The notes under the pieces are model-generated. The model was not told the origin of the DNA and searched no databases. It was given only the letters and a program-made list of their open reading frames with translations. DNA of 35,766 bases, from IMG/VR virus record IMGVR_UViG_3300044950_000921, positions 1 to 35,766 of that record. The stretch is one strand, 5' to 3'. The position numbers were made by a program, and so were the translations under genes. Of this stretch, positions 1-7,301 are shown one piece after another. The stretch's first letter is position 1; each line of letters begins with the position of its first letter. This DNA comes from a virus.

Positions 1-730
1 CTATATGATATGGTTCTAAATTCAATGTATAATTATCATAGTTAGGATCATGTTTCATATTTTTAATAACCCATCTTCTTTTAAAGCTTTTTCTTAATCT
101 TTTTATTGATGATACCTTTTCTCTGTCTTTTACCCAAAATGGATTATTGGAACCTGACATTCTTTTCGACGATTTTATACTTCTACAGTTAATGCATCTT
201 CCACCTTGTTTAAAATTATTAAATTGTATATAAGCTATATTTCCACATTTACATTTATATTTCATTTTTGTTTGAGTATTAATATATTTATCTTCTAAAA
301 GTTCACATCCGCGCTCTTTGAAATAGTTATAAACATACTCATAAGTAAGTTTTCTAGTGATAGAGCATAACATACATCTACCACCTTGTTGAAATCTATT
401 AACTGTTATTAAACTTTTATTACCACATGAACATATATATTTATGTTTAGTTTTACTATTTATATAAATATCATCAAAAATACATCTTTCATCAGAAAAT
501 ATTTTTTCAACATCTTCTTGAGATAGACTTTGTTTTTTTGAATATTTTTTAATACCGCATTGTTTACATCTTACCCCTACTTTAAAAGTATATACTAATA
601 TTTTACCTTTATTACCACATGAACATGTATAATTATATTTTTTATTAGAATCTATATATACATCATCAAAAGTCCCACCACCATCAATAAAAATTTGTTC
701 AGCTTCTTCTTGTGTTAATTTTTTAGACAT
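1..730 (-). CDS. HNH-type homing endonuclease with zinc-ribbon repeats (partial)
   Basis: The frame is open from an ATG at 730 to the window edge, so the C-terminus is missing (about 243 residues visible). Three repeats each carry a paired-cysteine knuckle of the form CSCGN...CKQCG, CSCGN...CMLCS and CKCGN...CINCR, each after an acidic segment such as FDDVYID. They look like DNA-binding zinc ribbons. The last visible part (NPFWVKDREK, then RRWVIKNMKHD) matches the segment before the HNH core of the endonuclease at 30404-30973 (HHLWKEDK, then KEWMIKNMKHD), so an HNH nuclease domain probably follows beyond the edge. The start codon overlaps the stop of the upstream HNH gene by one base (TAATG), which suggests translational coupling. 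The nuclease call rests on this paralogy; the catalytic residues are not in the window. Confidence 0.7.
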   Translation of the reverse strand, partial: MSKKLTQEEAEQIFIDGGGTFDDVYIDSNKKYNYTCSCGNKGKILVYTFKVGVRCKQCGIKKYSKKQSLSQEDVEKIFSDERCIFDDIYINSKTKHKYICSCGNKSLITVNRFQQGGRCMLCSITRKLTYEYVYNYFKERGCELLEDKYINTQTKMKYKCKCGNIAYIQFNNFKQGGRCINCRSIKSSKRMSGSNNPFWVKDREKVSSIKRLRKSFKRRWVIKNMKHDPNYDNYTLNLEPYHI

Positions 731-1443
731 TATATATGAGTCCAACTCTTTCTTAATACAACTTTTTTAATTGCATTATCACTTACATTATATTGTTTAG
801 CCATTTTAACATAACTCTTAACTTCTGGATATAATCTACGTATTTCTAATACTTGTTGTTCTGTGAGTTTAGATGATTTACATTTTTCTCCAGTTGTATA
901 TATTCTTTTTTCTTTAATAAGTTTTTCTTTAATTGGTTTTGGTTCCCATGATAAATGTTTCCACATCTTATTAGTAACTATTAAACTTATATTATACTGA
1001 CTTACATTATATAGTTCACCCAATTTAGCTTGAGAATATCCTTCATTATATAACTTTCTAATTTCTAAAACTTGTTCTTCCATTAACTTTGAATTGAATT
1101 TATCAGAACCAATTGTATGAATTAGGTTATTATCATAAGCATGTTGTATATTATCTTTATGTGAAACCCATTCTAAATTGTCTAAAATATTGTTTAATTT
1201 ATTACCATCTTTATGATTAATTTCGCATCCTTCAAATTGTTCTTCTGGTTTAAATGTTAACATTATTAATCTATGTGATGATATAAATTTAGTTTTATTA
1301 TCTATAATTATTTTAATATATTTGTATCCACGATTTGAAATATTTTGATTTAATATTTTATTCTTTTTAATGTTTTTGATATTACCTAAATTACTTACTT
1401 CATAATTTAAATTAACTGGAGTGACTTTCCATATTTCTTCCAT
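730..1443 (-). CDS. NUMOD4/HNH homing endonuclease
   Basis: The protein has 237 residues. The N-terminus (EEIWKVTPVNLNYEVSNLGN) is a NUMOD4-type motif. The HNH core follows, with the typical INHKDGNKLNN and NLEWVSHKDN segments. The C-terminal half holds two copies of a helix-turn-helix module (LMEEQVLEIRKLY and LTEQQVLEIRRLY, each followed by a YNVS element), probably used for DNA recognition. It is paralogous to the gene at 3124-3648. A weak AAGGAAA ribosome site precedes the ATG. The gene starts just downstream of the terminator that ends the tRNA operon, as expected for an inserted free-standing homing endonuclease. The family cuts DNA at a specific site and promotes its own spread; the target site cannot be read here. 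Confidence 0.88.
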   Translation of the reverse strand: MEEIWKVTPVNLNYEVSNLGNIKNIKKNKILNQNISNRGYKYIKIIIDNKTKFISSHRLIMLTFKPEEQFEGCEINHKDGNKLNNILDNLEWVSHKDNIQHAYDNNLIHTIGSDKFNSKLMEEQVLEIRKLYNEGYSQAKLGELYNVSQYNISLIVTNKMWKHLSWEPKPIKEKLIKEKRIYTTGEKCKSSKLTEQQVLEIRRLYPEVKSYVKMAKQYNVSDNAIKKVVLRKSWTHI

Positions 1444-1465
1444 ATATTTTCCTTTATAAAAATTA

Positions 1466-1500
1466 ATAAAAAAATAACTCCTAGATGTTCTAGGAGTTAT
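1466..1500 (-). terminator. Rho-independent terminator of the tRNA operon
   Basis: A perfect 12-bp stem (ATAACTCCTAGA with TCTAGGAGTTAT, 3-nt loop) is followed on the minus strand by a run of seven T. It lies just after tRNA-Lys and before the HNH gene. Confidence 0.9.
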
Positions 1501-1508
1501 TTAAATGA

Positions 1509-1583
1509 TGGTACACCGGAGAGGACTCAAACCTCCAATCTAAGCGTTAAAAGCGCTTTGCTTCATCATTAAGCTACCGGTGC
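1509..1583 (-). tRNA. tRNA-Lys (anticodon TTT)
   Basis: Complete cloverleaf with encoded CCA. The acceptor is GCACCGG/CCGGTGT, the D-arm GCTTAATGATGAAGC, the anticodon stem AAGCG/CGCTT with loop CTTTTAA, and the T-arm GGAGG-TTTGAGT-CCTCT. It is the last tRNA of the minus-strand operon, directly before the terminator. Confidence 0.95.
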
Positions 1584-1592
1584 ATAAAATTG

Positions 1593-1925
1593 TTATTCAC
1601 ACACTGTAATGAATTCATCAAAATCACCAGAATTGATTTTAATTCTGAGGATTTCTCTTTGATAATCCATATCCAGCCGTTTTTTAACGTACTTATAAAC
1701 TGAGTTAAAATCTTCGTGGCACATACATTCACGATCTGTGCCACAATCTGATGTGACATCACTAAGCCAATAAGTAAGGTTTGGATGTAAACCAAATGGT
1801 TCAACAGGTCCCCATTTGCAGATTTTTACTCGGTTGGGTTGAGTTGCATATTGAATGTGTCTTTCGGCGTCATATTCATATCTATGAAACCAAATTTTTC
1901 CTTCAGCATTGAGACTCCAATACAT
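1593..1925 (-). CDS. Hypothetical protein between two tRNA genes
   Basis: The frame is open further upstream, but that part runs through tRNA-Leu. I chose the ATG at 1925 (MYWSLNAEGKIWFHRYEY), which has an AGGAGTGTTG ribosome site just before it, giving 110 residues. The sequence is rich in aromatic residues and carries a cysteine cluster (SDCGTDRECMCHED) that could bind a metal. No family is recognised. It lies in a transcript shared with tRNA-Leu and tRNA-Lys, so the mRNA must be released by tRNA processing. Its codons are less AT-rich than the neighbouring homing endonucleases, which supports a resident phage gene. Confidence 0.7.
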   Translation of the reverse strand: MYWSLNAEGKIWFHRYEYDAERHIQYATQPNRVKICKWGPVEPFGLHPNLTYWLSDVTSDCGTDRECMCHEDFNSVYKYVKKRLDMDYQREILRIKINSGDFDEFITVCE

Positions 1926-1970
1926 CAACACTCCTTCTACAGTTAGTTTAAACTGCTCAAAGATTAAAAA

Positions 1971-2056
1971 TGGTACTCGTGGGGAGAGTCGAACTCCCAA
2001 TCCCTTACGGGCGCGGGATTTTAAGTCCCGAGTGTATCCCATTCCACCACACGAGC
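1971..2056 (-). tRNA. tRNA-Leu (anticodon TAA)
   Basis: Class II tRNA with encoded CCA. The acceptor is GCTCGTG/CACGAGT, the D-arm GTGGAATGGGATACAC, the anticodon stem CGGGA/TCCCG with loop CTTAAAA, a long variable arm, and the T-arm GGGAG-TTCGACT-CTCCC. TTA codons are frequent in this AT-rich genome. Confidence 0.95.
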
Positions 2057-2069
2057 ATAAAGAAAGGTA

Positions 2070-2429
2070 TTAAACTGTTACCGGCTGTCCAGTCTTGTTC
2101 AACTCCTTGAAGTATTCGTCAGCGTCCTCTTTGTACTCTTCAAGTGTGGAGTACTCCAAAGGATTGAAACCGGAAATTGACCAATGACCATCCAATACTT
2201 CACTGAGCTTTTCAACAAACTCAAATTCGTCATTCAGAAGGCCGATCATTTCATCATCAATAATAACGATCTCATCGTTATCAGTGAAGATATTACCGAA
2301 GTTAATTTCGGTACCAATGATTTTTTTGACAGACTCTTCTTCAGCAATGAATAGTCCATCCATCATCCCATCACCATCTTCACCAGAATCACAGGCACAC
2401 ATGAATGTATACAGTCCAAGCTTTCTCAT
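2070..2429 (-). CDS. Hypothetical acidic protein
   Basis: This protein has 119 residues and is strongly acidic. It starts at an ATG preceded by a GGAAGG ribosome site. The N-terminus (MRKLGLYTFMCACDSGEDGD) has two closely spaced cysteines and an Asp/Glu-rich stretch. No transmembrane segment or known domain is recognised. It sits between a small membrane protein gene and tRNA-Leu in the mixed operon. Its function is unknown. Confidence 0.7.
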   Translation of the reverse strand: MRKLGLYTFMCACDSGEDGDGMMDGLFIAEEESVKKIIGTEINFGNIFTDNDEIVIIDDEMIGLLNDEFEFVEKLSEVLDGHWSISGFNPLEYSTLEEYKEDADEYFKELNKTGQPVTV

Positions 2430-2472
2430 ACTAAACCTTCCTTTACGTTGTTTCGACTAATGTTAGTTTTCA

Positions 2473-2715
2473 TCACTCTTTTTTCTTTTCTTCTAACCTC
2501 TTTTTGTACTTTCGTTCTTTATTCAGTTCAATGGCAAGGAAGAATAAGAATACCCCACCAATTAAAAGTACATAGAATACAATACTAATCCAGAAAGGAG
2601 CTAGCACCCACAACCAACTCCAATCGATAACCCCCACCAATTTGAGTATAACAAATACAATACCAACAACTGTAAAGATTCCAATACCCGATGAAGACGA
2701 ATTGTTATTACTCAT
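2473..2715 (-). CDS. Small membrane protein
   Basis: An 80-residue protein with a Ser/Asn-rich N-terminus (MSNNNSSSSG), two strongly hydrophobic segments at about residues 11-30 and 36-65, and a Lys/Glu-rich tail ending EEKKKE. This fits a two-pass inner membrane protein with a charged cytoplasmic tail. An AGGAAAG ribosome site precedes the ATG. It is flanked by tRNA-Ser and an acidic hypothetical gene. The role is unknown; small phage membrane proteins in tRNA/accessory operons often act in lysis timing or superinfection exclusion, but nothing here shows which. Confidence 0.7.
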   Translation of the reverse strand: MSNNNSSSSGIGIFTVVGIVFVILKLVGVIDWSWLWVLAPFWISIVFYVLLIGGVFLFFLAIELNKERKYKKRLEEKKKE

Positions 2716-2739
2716 ATGCTTTACTTTCCTAAGTTAAAA

Positions 2740-2824
2740 TGGCGGAAGGTACAGGACTCGAACCTGTATACCCGAAGGCGACGGTTTAGCAAACCGTTTC
2801 AATACCTATTCTGAACAACCTTCC
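2740..2824 (-). tRNA. tRNA-Ser (anticodon GCT)
   Basis: Class II tRNA with encoded CCA. The acceptor is GGAAGGT/ACCTTCC, the anticodon stem ACGGT/ACCGT with loop TTGCTAA, a long variable arm with a TTCG loop, and a T-arm with TTCGAGT. Confidence 0.95.
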
Positions 2825-2832
2825 TAAAAATT

Positions 2833-2908
2833 TGGTGGGTTAGGGTGGATTCGAACCACCGATAACAGGCTTATGAAACCTGTGCTTTAACCGCTAAGCA
2901 ACTAACCC
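2833..2908 (-). tRNA. tRNA with CAT anticodon (Met, or Ile after lysidine modification)
   Basis: Complete cloverleaf with encoded CCA. The acceptor is GGGTTAG/CTAACCC, the anticodon stem CAGGT/GCCTG with loop TTCATAA, and the T-arm GGTGG-TTCGAAT-CCACC. The first acceptor pair is intact and the anticodon stem lacks three G:C pairs, so it is not an initiator tRNA. Elongator Met and Ile2 cannot be told apart here. Confidence 0.93.
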
Positions 2909-2914
2909 AAAAAA

Positions 2915-2989
2915 TGGTGACTCCAGAGAGAATTGAACTCTCCTTACAAGGTTGAAAACCTTATTTCCTGACCACTAGAAGATGGAGCC
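2915..2989 (-). tRNA. tRNA-Glu (anticodon TTC)
   Basis: Complete cloverleaf with encoded CCA. The acceptor is GGCTCCA/TGGAGTC, the anticodon stem TAAGG/CCTTG with loop TTTTCAA, and the T-arm GAGAG-TTCAATT-CTCTC. Confidence 0.93.
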
Positions 2990-3001
2990 TTAATTAAAAT
3001 T

Positions 3002-3077
3002 TGGAGACGATGACAGGATTCGAACCTGCATGAAACAGATTTGCAGTCTGCCACCTAAACCATTCAGTCACATCGTC
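3002..3077 (-). tRNA. tRNA-Cys (anticodon GCA)
   Basis: Complete cloverleaf with encoded CCA. The acceptor is GACGATG/CATCGTC, the anticodon stem GCAGA/TCTGT with loop CTGCAAA, and the T-arm GCAGG-TTCGAAT-CCTGT. It is the first gene of the tRNA operon, about 28 bases after the promoter-like element. Confidence 0.94.
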
Positions 3078-3104
3078 AAAAGTTGTTATAATTTAAATCA
3101 ATAT

Positions 3105-3118
3105 TTAATATATATAAT
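3105..3118 (-). promoter_or_regulatory. TATATATA-type promoter element of the tRNA operon
   Basis: The minus strand reads ATTATATATATTAA. The identical 14-mer occurs upstream of other minus-strand genes at 13744, 31927 and 35739, each 30-60 bases before a gene start. It lies between the HNH gene and tRNA-Cys. The promoter role is inferred from recurrence and position, and from likeness to T4-type late -10 boxes. Confidence 0.6.
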
Positions 3119-3123
3119 AAAAA

Positions 3124-3648
3124 TTATATATGATTCCAACGTTTGTTATTAACAATATCTGAGATTGTAGATGGATCTATATTAAATATTTTTGAAAGTT
3201 CATATTGATTAAATTTTTTATTTTTATAATCTATTCTAATTTTTTTAACTTGATTTTCAGTTAGTTTAGATTTTCCATGGTTTTCACCTTTAATATTTCG
3301 TAAACCAGTATTATCCGCATGTTGTGAATTTTCTTTTGGTGTACACCACACAAGATTATCTAAACTATTATTTAGTTTGTTTCCATCAATATGATTGACT
3401 TGGGCACCATCAAAATATTCTTCTTGTTTAAAGGCGAACATTAATAATCTATGAACTTTAAATGTTTTTTGTTTGTTATTTTTACGTAAACCGATATTTA
3501 AATATCCAGTTTCATTTTTACTTGGTTTTAATATTTTTTCTAAAACCCCACGAGTCCCACTTCCTACCTTTAAACTCTTAACATTAGCATAATTACTTAT
3601 TTGATATAAACCTTCATAATCAGGAATATCTTTAAATATCTCTTTCAT
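3124..3648 (-). CDS. NUMOD4/HNH homing endonuclease
   Basis: The protein has 174 residues. The N-terminus (KEIFKDIPDYEGLYQISNYA) is a clear NUMOD4 motif. The HNH core has VHRLLMFAF, VNHIDGNKLNN and NLVWCTPKENSQHA, the usual His-Asn-His arrangement. The C-terminus (LTENQVKKIRIDY, then NIDPSTISDIVNNKRW) is a helix-turn-helix DNA-binding module. It is paralogous to 730-1443 but has only one helix-turn-helix copy. An AGGAAA ribosome site precedes the ATG. It is a free-standing gene between the large structured RNA and the tRNA cluster, and carries no sign of an enclosing intron. Confidence 0.9.
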   Translation of the reverse strand: MKEIFKDIPDYEGLYQISNYANVKSLKVGSGTRGVLEKILKPSKNETGYLNIGLRKNNKQKTFKVHRLLMFAFKQEEYFDGAQVNHIDGNKLNNSLDNLVWCTPKENSQHADNTGLRNIKGENHGKSKLTENQVKKIRIDYKNKKFNQYELSKIFNIDPSTISDIVNNKRWNHI

Positions 3649-3662
3649 AATTTTTTTCCTAT

Positions 3663-3719
3663 TAAAAAATTGTTAATGACAATATACCAAAAATGATATA
3701 CCCTTGTCAAGCCATTAAC
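3663..3719 (-). terminator. Terminator of the large structured RNA, overlapping a promoter
   Basis: On the minus strand GTTAATG and GACAA (with a GCTT bulge) pair with TTGTCATTAAC. Inner GTATAT repeats can extend the stem, and AATTTTTTAAT follows. This makes a long imperfect terminator hairpin at the 3' side of the gene-free region. The same bases hold a sigma70-like promoter. Confidence 0.6.
3681..3710 (-). promoter_or_regulatory. sigma70-like promoter for the HNH gene at 3124-3648
   Basis: The minus strand has TTGACA followed after 18 bases by TATATT (or after 17 by GTATAT). It is 35 bases upstream of the HNH start codon and embedded in the terminator hairpin. Confidence 0.5.
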
Positions 3720-4830
3720 ATTTTTATTCCCACATGGATCTTTTTAATGTCGTAGACATTTTCAATCCATCATGTATCAGGCTCGCGTAACTCAACGATA
3801 CTGTATAGACAAGGTTAGGGAATGCGTCCACCACTTCAACTCATGAGCTTTTTATAAGGGGTTACTACTCCCTACTCATAAGGAAGAACTATATGTACTC
3901 TTTTTAATAGAGCACGAAATATATAAACTACTTGCAGACACAATATTGGCACGCAGAGTATTTACAAGTAGTTTTAAAGATGTAACGACAGGTTACATCT
4001 GCTGAATGAAAAAGCGTGGAGAGAAACTACAGGCTTCTCTCCACTAGGTAGTTCGCGTTACCAATCTCAGTTTAATTTTAGTTATTATAGAAACTAGAAT
4101 CCGACCTGAGAAGATACTACCTTAAAATTTCCCAATATGTGTTTGAACCTGCAAGCCAAAAACCTGATGGATACATTACTATAGATTTTGACCGTCACAT
4201 ATTGGGTAAAAAATACAACGACTGGTTGTATTTCAAAAAATTTAAATTCCTAGCCCAATGATACGGAAAGCAGGTGCCTGTGGACACTTTTCGGAATTCA
4301 TTATTTTGTTCAACCTGATGGCGCAGTTTAAACAAAAGTTGTAATTTAATCCCACTTTCACACATCCTTCGGATGGTATGTCAAGCTACTCATGGGTTAT
4401 CCATTAATAATGAAGACTTATGTGTTACCGATTTCAATCACATGGGCGTAATCTAGTTTTGGTAGTTGCTTCACTATTCTTTTTCGTCCCACCAGTAATG
4501 TGGGCATTAGACATACTAAGGTTAAAATCGAACATCCAACTGAGGATGATTAGAAACATTTAATACTCTACAAATCTCAAGGTTCGAACTATGATTTGTA
4601 GAGTCTCTATTCTTAAATGATATTGTTTAATATAATATCGTTTAAGCGCAGTCAAAGTTTAATCACTTCACATTGACATGTAGCAAGGTCGTTTCCATCT
4701 AATGACCAATGTTGTACTCGACTAAGCCAAGCCTTCTGCTACTTTCCTAACTCTTTCCAGTGCCTGTAACACGAGATTCATTAGGCTAAAACTATGAAAT
4801 ACTACAATTAATTGTAGTTATTTATTGTTA
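3720..4830 (-). ncRNA. Very large structured non-coding RNA (candidate GOLLD/ROOL-class)
   Basis: No coding frame is visible over about 1.1 kb, and base composition is more balanced than in the surrounding AT-rich spacers. Many compensating inverted repeats are seen: 4565-4604 (12-bp stem with a T-loop-like GTTCGAA in its loop), 4619-4639, 4533-4548, 4488-4504, 4363-4375, 4213-4231, a long-range 11-bp pair 4131-4141 with 4196-4206, 4016-4044 (10 bp), 3979-3999 (8 bp), 3926-3973 (9-bp outer stem) and 3746-3760. A TATATATA promoter element at 4838-4850 and a terminator at 3663-3719 bracket it on the minus strand, so it looks like one independent transcript. GOLLD and ROOL giant RNAs are known from phages and prophages next to tRNA genes, which fits this location. 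Class membership is inference: I could not match a published consensus. It is not a tRNA, tmRNA, RNase P or recognisable group I intron. Confidence 0.6.
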
Positions 4831-4837
4831 TCAATAA

Positions 4838-4850
4838 TTTATATATATAG
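4838..4850 (-). promoter_or_regulatory. TATATATA-type promoter of the large RNA
   Basis: The minus strand reads CTATATATATAAA. It lies between the terminator of the upstream gene (4913-5536) and the start of the structured region. A perfect 18-bp palindrome (4801-4818) follows about 20 bases downstream and would form the first hairpin of the RNA. Confidence 0.55.
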
Positions 4851-4870
4851 TAAAACTGAACAAAAAATTA

Positions 4871-4902
4871 AACAAAAAAAGATGGTAAAATTTACCATCT
4901 TT
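4871..4902 (-). terminator. Rho-independent terminator
   Basis: GATGGTAAA pairs with TTTACCATC and a T7 run follows on the minus strand, 10 bases after the stop of the gene at 4913-5536. Confidence 0.85.
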
Positions 4903-4912
4903 TATAATTTAT

Positions 4913-5536
4913 TTAATCACAACCCATACAATTCCAATCGATATAATAAATATCATCAGCATTAGTTTCTTCATTAAATTCGATATTCTTATATAATGCA
5001 AACTTTTTATAAATTTCTAATACAGATTCTTCAAGATAATATTCACCTTGACCTGTATTTAATTTTACATACGTATCAATTTCTTCATAAATATGTGATA
5101 TCGAAGTAGCCCTCTCAAATTCTGAAAAGTCTAATCTATTTTGTTTGCAAAGATCTTGTAACCATTGCTTTGCTTCAAGTCGTTCTTTTGAAGTATCACT
5201 TATTGGGGTTGTAGTTATATCTGAAGCAATATCTTCTTCATCAAAGAAAGGACTAGACCAATGATGGCGCATATTATCAATCAATCCCTGATTTAAAAAT
5301 ATATAAACTTTGCTACCATTTGGAATCGAAACACCATCAATATAAGGATCAATATATCCAATACATTTTTTATCATTCTTTGTACATATACATACTTCTT
5401 TTTTAGAGCCTTCTACTTTTTTAACCCAATCTCCACCAGCACAACTATCACCTTTAATTATTAATGGAATAATTGGTTGATGAAATGCATCGCGACCTTC
5501 GTTACCGGTTAAAATTTTTCCAATAGAACTTTCCAT
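4913..5536 (-). CDS. Conserved phage protein with NEGRDAxH N-terminus
   Basis: The protein has 207 residues. The N-terminus (IGKILTGNEGRDAFH, residues 5-19) and the middle (CIGYIDPYIDGVSIPNGSKV, then MRHHWSSPFF) resemble a family I recall from many large phages, with an N-terminal RDAIH signature, an 'IVDPF' segment, an 'LRHxW' segment and a terminal cysteine motif (here WNCMGCD). No function is established for it as far as I know. It has no signal peptide or membrane segment. It lies directly downstream of the Ro60 gene, separated by a terminator, and has its own terminator. The ribosome site is AAGGAAA. The recalled family link was not checked against a database. Confidence 0.7.
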   Translation of the reverse strand: MESSIGKILTGNEGRDAFHQPIIPLIIKGDSCAGGDWVKKVEGSKKEVCICTKNDKKCIGYIDPYIDGVSIPNGSKVYIFLNQGLIDNMRHHWSSPFFDEEDIASDITTTPISDTSKERLEAKQWLQDLCKQNRLDFSEFERATSISHIYEEIDTYVKLNTGQGEYYLEESVLEIYKKFALYKNIEFNEETNADDIYYIDWNCMGCD

Positions 5537-5553
5537 TAGTATTTCCTTTTTAA

Positions 5554-5598
5554 GTTAAAAAAAATAACGGTAGTAAAATTAATTACTACCGTTATTTT
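5554..5598 (-). terminator. Rho-independent terminator of the Ro60 gene
   Basis: The 16-bp stem AAAATAACGGTAGTAA/TTACTACCGTTATTTT with a 6-nt loop is followed on the minus strand by a T run. It starts 8 bases after the stop codon. Confidence 0.9.
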
Positions 5599-5605
5599 AT
5601 ATCAA

Positions 5606-7147
5606 TTAGTTGATTTCGAATGGATCAACTTCTTCATCATCAGATTCAACCTCAAAGGAAATTCTATTTTTATTCTTTAATTCCTTTGTAGTTAAGAATT
5701 CAATATTATCAATGCTAGTAATAAACGCATGTTTATCTTGTTCTAGTTCACCAATAATATTAAAAATCTTTTCTGAGAAACCGTAAAGAACACTAACCTT
5801 TTCATATGGGAATTGAGTAGTTCCATAGGAAGCTAAATCAATACTCCAAACATCAGGATCGATATTCTGTGATTTTGTCCAATCTAAATAATTCTTATAA
5901 CAGTTTCTATAATTACCATGTTCCACCCAATTCTGTTCATCTGTAATAATAATTAATCTATCACACTTAACATTATTCTTTTGTAAGAATTGAAATGCTG
6001 AAATAAAGTCCGTACCACCATCGAACCATTCATCACTTAATTTAAGTGTTGTGTTAAGAATATTATTCTCAGTAATATCATTAAGGAATTTCTGTTCACC
6101 GGTGTGAGCAAACGCAATAGCGATAGCATCTTCCGAAGCCTTAGCTAAAGCACATGCAAACATGTGTGCCGTATCCTTAATAGAATCCATAGAACCAGAT
6201 TGGTCAACAAGAATAACTGTATCACCCTTTAAATTAGGAATGTTTGATACTGAAATCTCACAAGCATTAATTAGAGCATTTATAATCTTATTAAATGATT
6301 TGGAATTATAGTGTTGAATTTGTTCTTTCTTAAGCATGTTATAAGCATTTAAAAATTGGAAAGGAAATATCTTAGCATTTAAAATACTTTCTTTATTTTC
6401 TAAAGCTTCAACAGTTAATTGTGTAAGTTCCTTATCATCATACTTGGCAATATTTCTAAGATTTCGAATTAAAGCTAAGTATCCAAGTTTGTTATCAGAT
6501 AAAAGTTTAGTCCAAGTTTCCTTAGAGTTACCTAATGCTTCCCAAGTTTCTGTATTCTTTAATGTTCTATACATCAACTTTTCAAGAGGATCATTAGTTC
6601 CTTTTGTAAATGGTACATGGCAGATTCGCATAATATCATTTAGATTAATTGTACCCTTACCGCTATTATTAAACTTTGCATACTTAGCTAAAGAGTATTC
6701 ATTTAATCCTTGCATAACATTACAGAATGCTTTACGCATAGCATGGGTTGGTTTACCATCCAGTAGTGCAAGAATTTCAATCATATCATCTGGACGTACA
6801 ATGATTGATTCTAAAAATTTCTTAGCCCATGATACACCACTTAACTTTCCAGTAGATGCAAGTCTGGCAGCAATTAAGTGTGAGATTGAACGAAGTCCGT
6901 ATACATGTCTCGTTTTCCAACATACTTGTGCAGCAAACTTAACTGGAACCTTTTCAATAAGTTCATAAAGTCGGTTGATGGTTTCATTTTGACCTCTGTA
7001 ATATTGATCCTTAACAAATGATGTGAATGCAATACCAGCAAACTCTACCATGTTTGGTGTTTCATATCCCATACCACCAGCTTTATTTGGTACAAGATCC
7101 TGAGTGTATTTTTTTGTTTTAATTCCAGTTGTATTAAACTTAGCCAT
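5606..7147 (-). CDS. rsr: Ro60/TROVE-domain RNA-binding protein (Rsr orthologue)
   Basis: The protein has 513 residues, the usual length of Ro60. Residues about 20-295 form the TROVE HEAT-repeat ring: GGMGYETPNM near the start, then KFAAQVCWKTRHVYGLRSISH and a GKPTHAMRKAF segment, which follow the conserved Ro order. A von Willebrand A domain follows, with a complete MIDAS metal site: D315-x-S317-x-S319 in VDQSGSM, T379 in GGTDF and D403 in IITDE. The tail is acidic. In bacteria Ro60 is a ring that binds Y RNAs on its outer surface and misfolded RNA ends in its central hole; with a Y RNA tether it directs PNPase in RNA decay and rRNA maturation. Here an array of Y RNA-like units lies immediately upstream on the same strand, ending in a terminator before this gene, and a tmRNA lies 2 kb further upstream. 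An AAAGGGTGAC ribosome site precedes the ATG. Confidence 0.95.
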   Translation of the reverse strand: MAKFNTTGIKTKKYTQDLVPNKAGGMGYETPNMVEFAGIAFTSFVKDQYYRGQNETINRLYELIEKVPVKFAAQVCWKTRHVYGLRSISHLIAARLASTGKLSGVSWAKKFLESIIVRPDDMIEILALLDGKPTHAMRKAFCNVMQGLNEYSLAKYAKFNNSGKGTINLNDIMRICHVPFTKGTNDPLEKLMYRTLKNTETWEALGNSKETWTKLLSDNKLGYLALIRNLRNIAKYDDKELTQLTVEALENKESILNAKIFPFQFLNAYNMLKKEQIQHYNSKSFNKIINALINACEISVSNIPNLKGDTVILVDQSGSMDSIKDTAHMFACALAKASEDAIAIAFAHTGEQKFLNDITENNILNTTLKLSDEWFDGGTDFISAFQFLQKNNVKCDRLIIITDEQNWVEHGNYRNCYKNYLDWTKSQNIDPDVWSIDLASYGTTQFPYEKVSVLYGFSEKIFNIIGELEQDKHAFITSIDNIEFLTTKELKNKNRISFEVESDDEEVDPFEIN

Positions 7148-7171
7148 TTTGTCACCCTTTCTTTTTAGACA

Positions 7172-7207
7172 ATAAAAAAAAGAATTTAAGGATACGACTT
7201 AAATTCT
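7172..7207 (-). terminator. Terminator of the Y RNA-like array
   Basis: AGAATTTAAG pairs with CTTAAATTCT (7-nt loop) and TTTTTTTT follows on the minus strand. It separates the RNA array from the Ro60 gene, which begins 25 bases later. Confidence 0.85.
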
Positions 7208-7233
7208 GAAATAATAATTTTAAACCAAAAGAC

Positions 7234-7278
7234 TTTAGATGCTACCGCAGCACACATAGAATCGAACTACAATCTAAA
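7234..7278 (-). ncRNA. Y RNA-like unit with T-arm but no clear D-arm
   Basis: A 7-bp closing stem (TTTAGAT/ATCTAAA) encloses a tRNA-like T-arm (TGTAG-TTCGATT-CTATG) and a hairpin (TGCT-GCGGT-AGCA) in the position of the acceptor stalk. No D-arm is seen. A TATATATA element lies about 10 bases upstream and a terminator 30 bases downstream, so it could be a separate transcript of about 100 nt. It is the most degenerate or most compact tRNA-mimic of the array. Confidence 0.55.
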
Positions 7279-7285
7279 CTCATGT

Positions 7286-7301
7286 ATTAATATATATAGT
7301 A
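7286..7301 (-). promoter_or_regulatory. TATATATA-type promoter element inside the Y array
   Basis: The minus strand reads ACTATATATATTAATA, matching the recurrent element. It precedes the last array unit and then the Ro60 gene. It partly coincides with the AAAAAATACT motif shared by array units, so it might instead be part of that repeat. Confidence 0.45.

Noticed and set aside
1926-2042. N-terminal extension of the gene ending at 1593
   Set aside because: It runs through tRNA-Leu; the ATG at 1925 has a good ribosome site.
3720-4830. Group I or group II intron, or RNase P RNA
   Set aside because: No split host gene on either side, no recognisable intron core or RNase P conserved boxes; the neighbouring HNH genes are free-standing.
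6444-6968. Plus-strand open frame of 174 codons opposite Ro60
   Set aside because: It lies wholly antisense to the well-supported TROVE domain.
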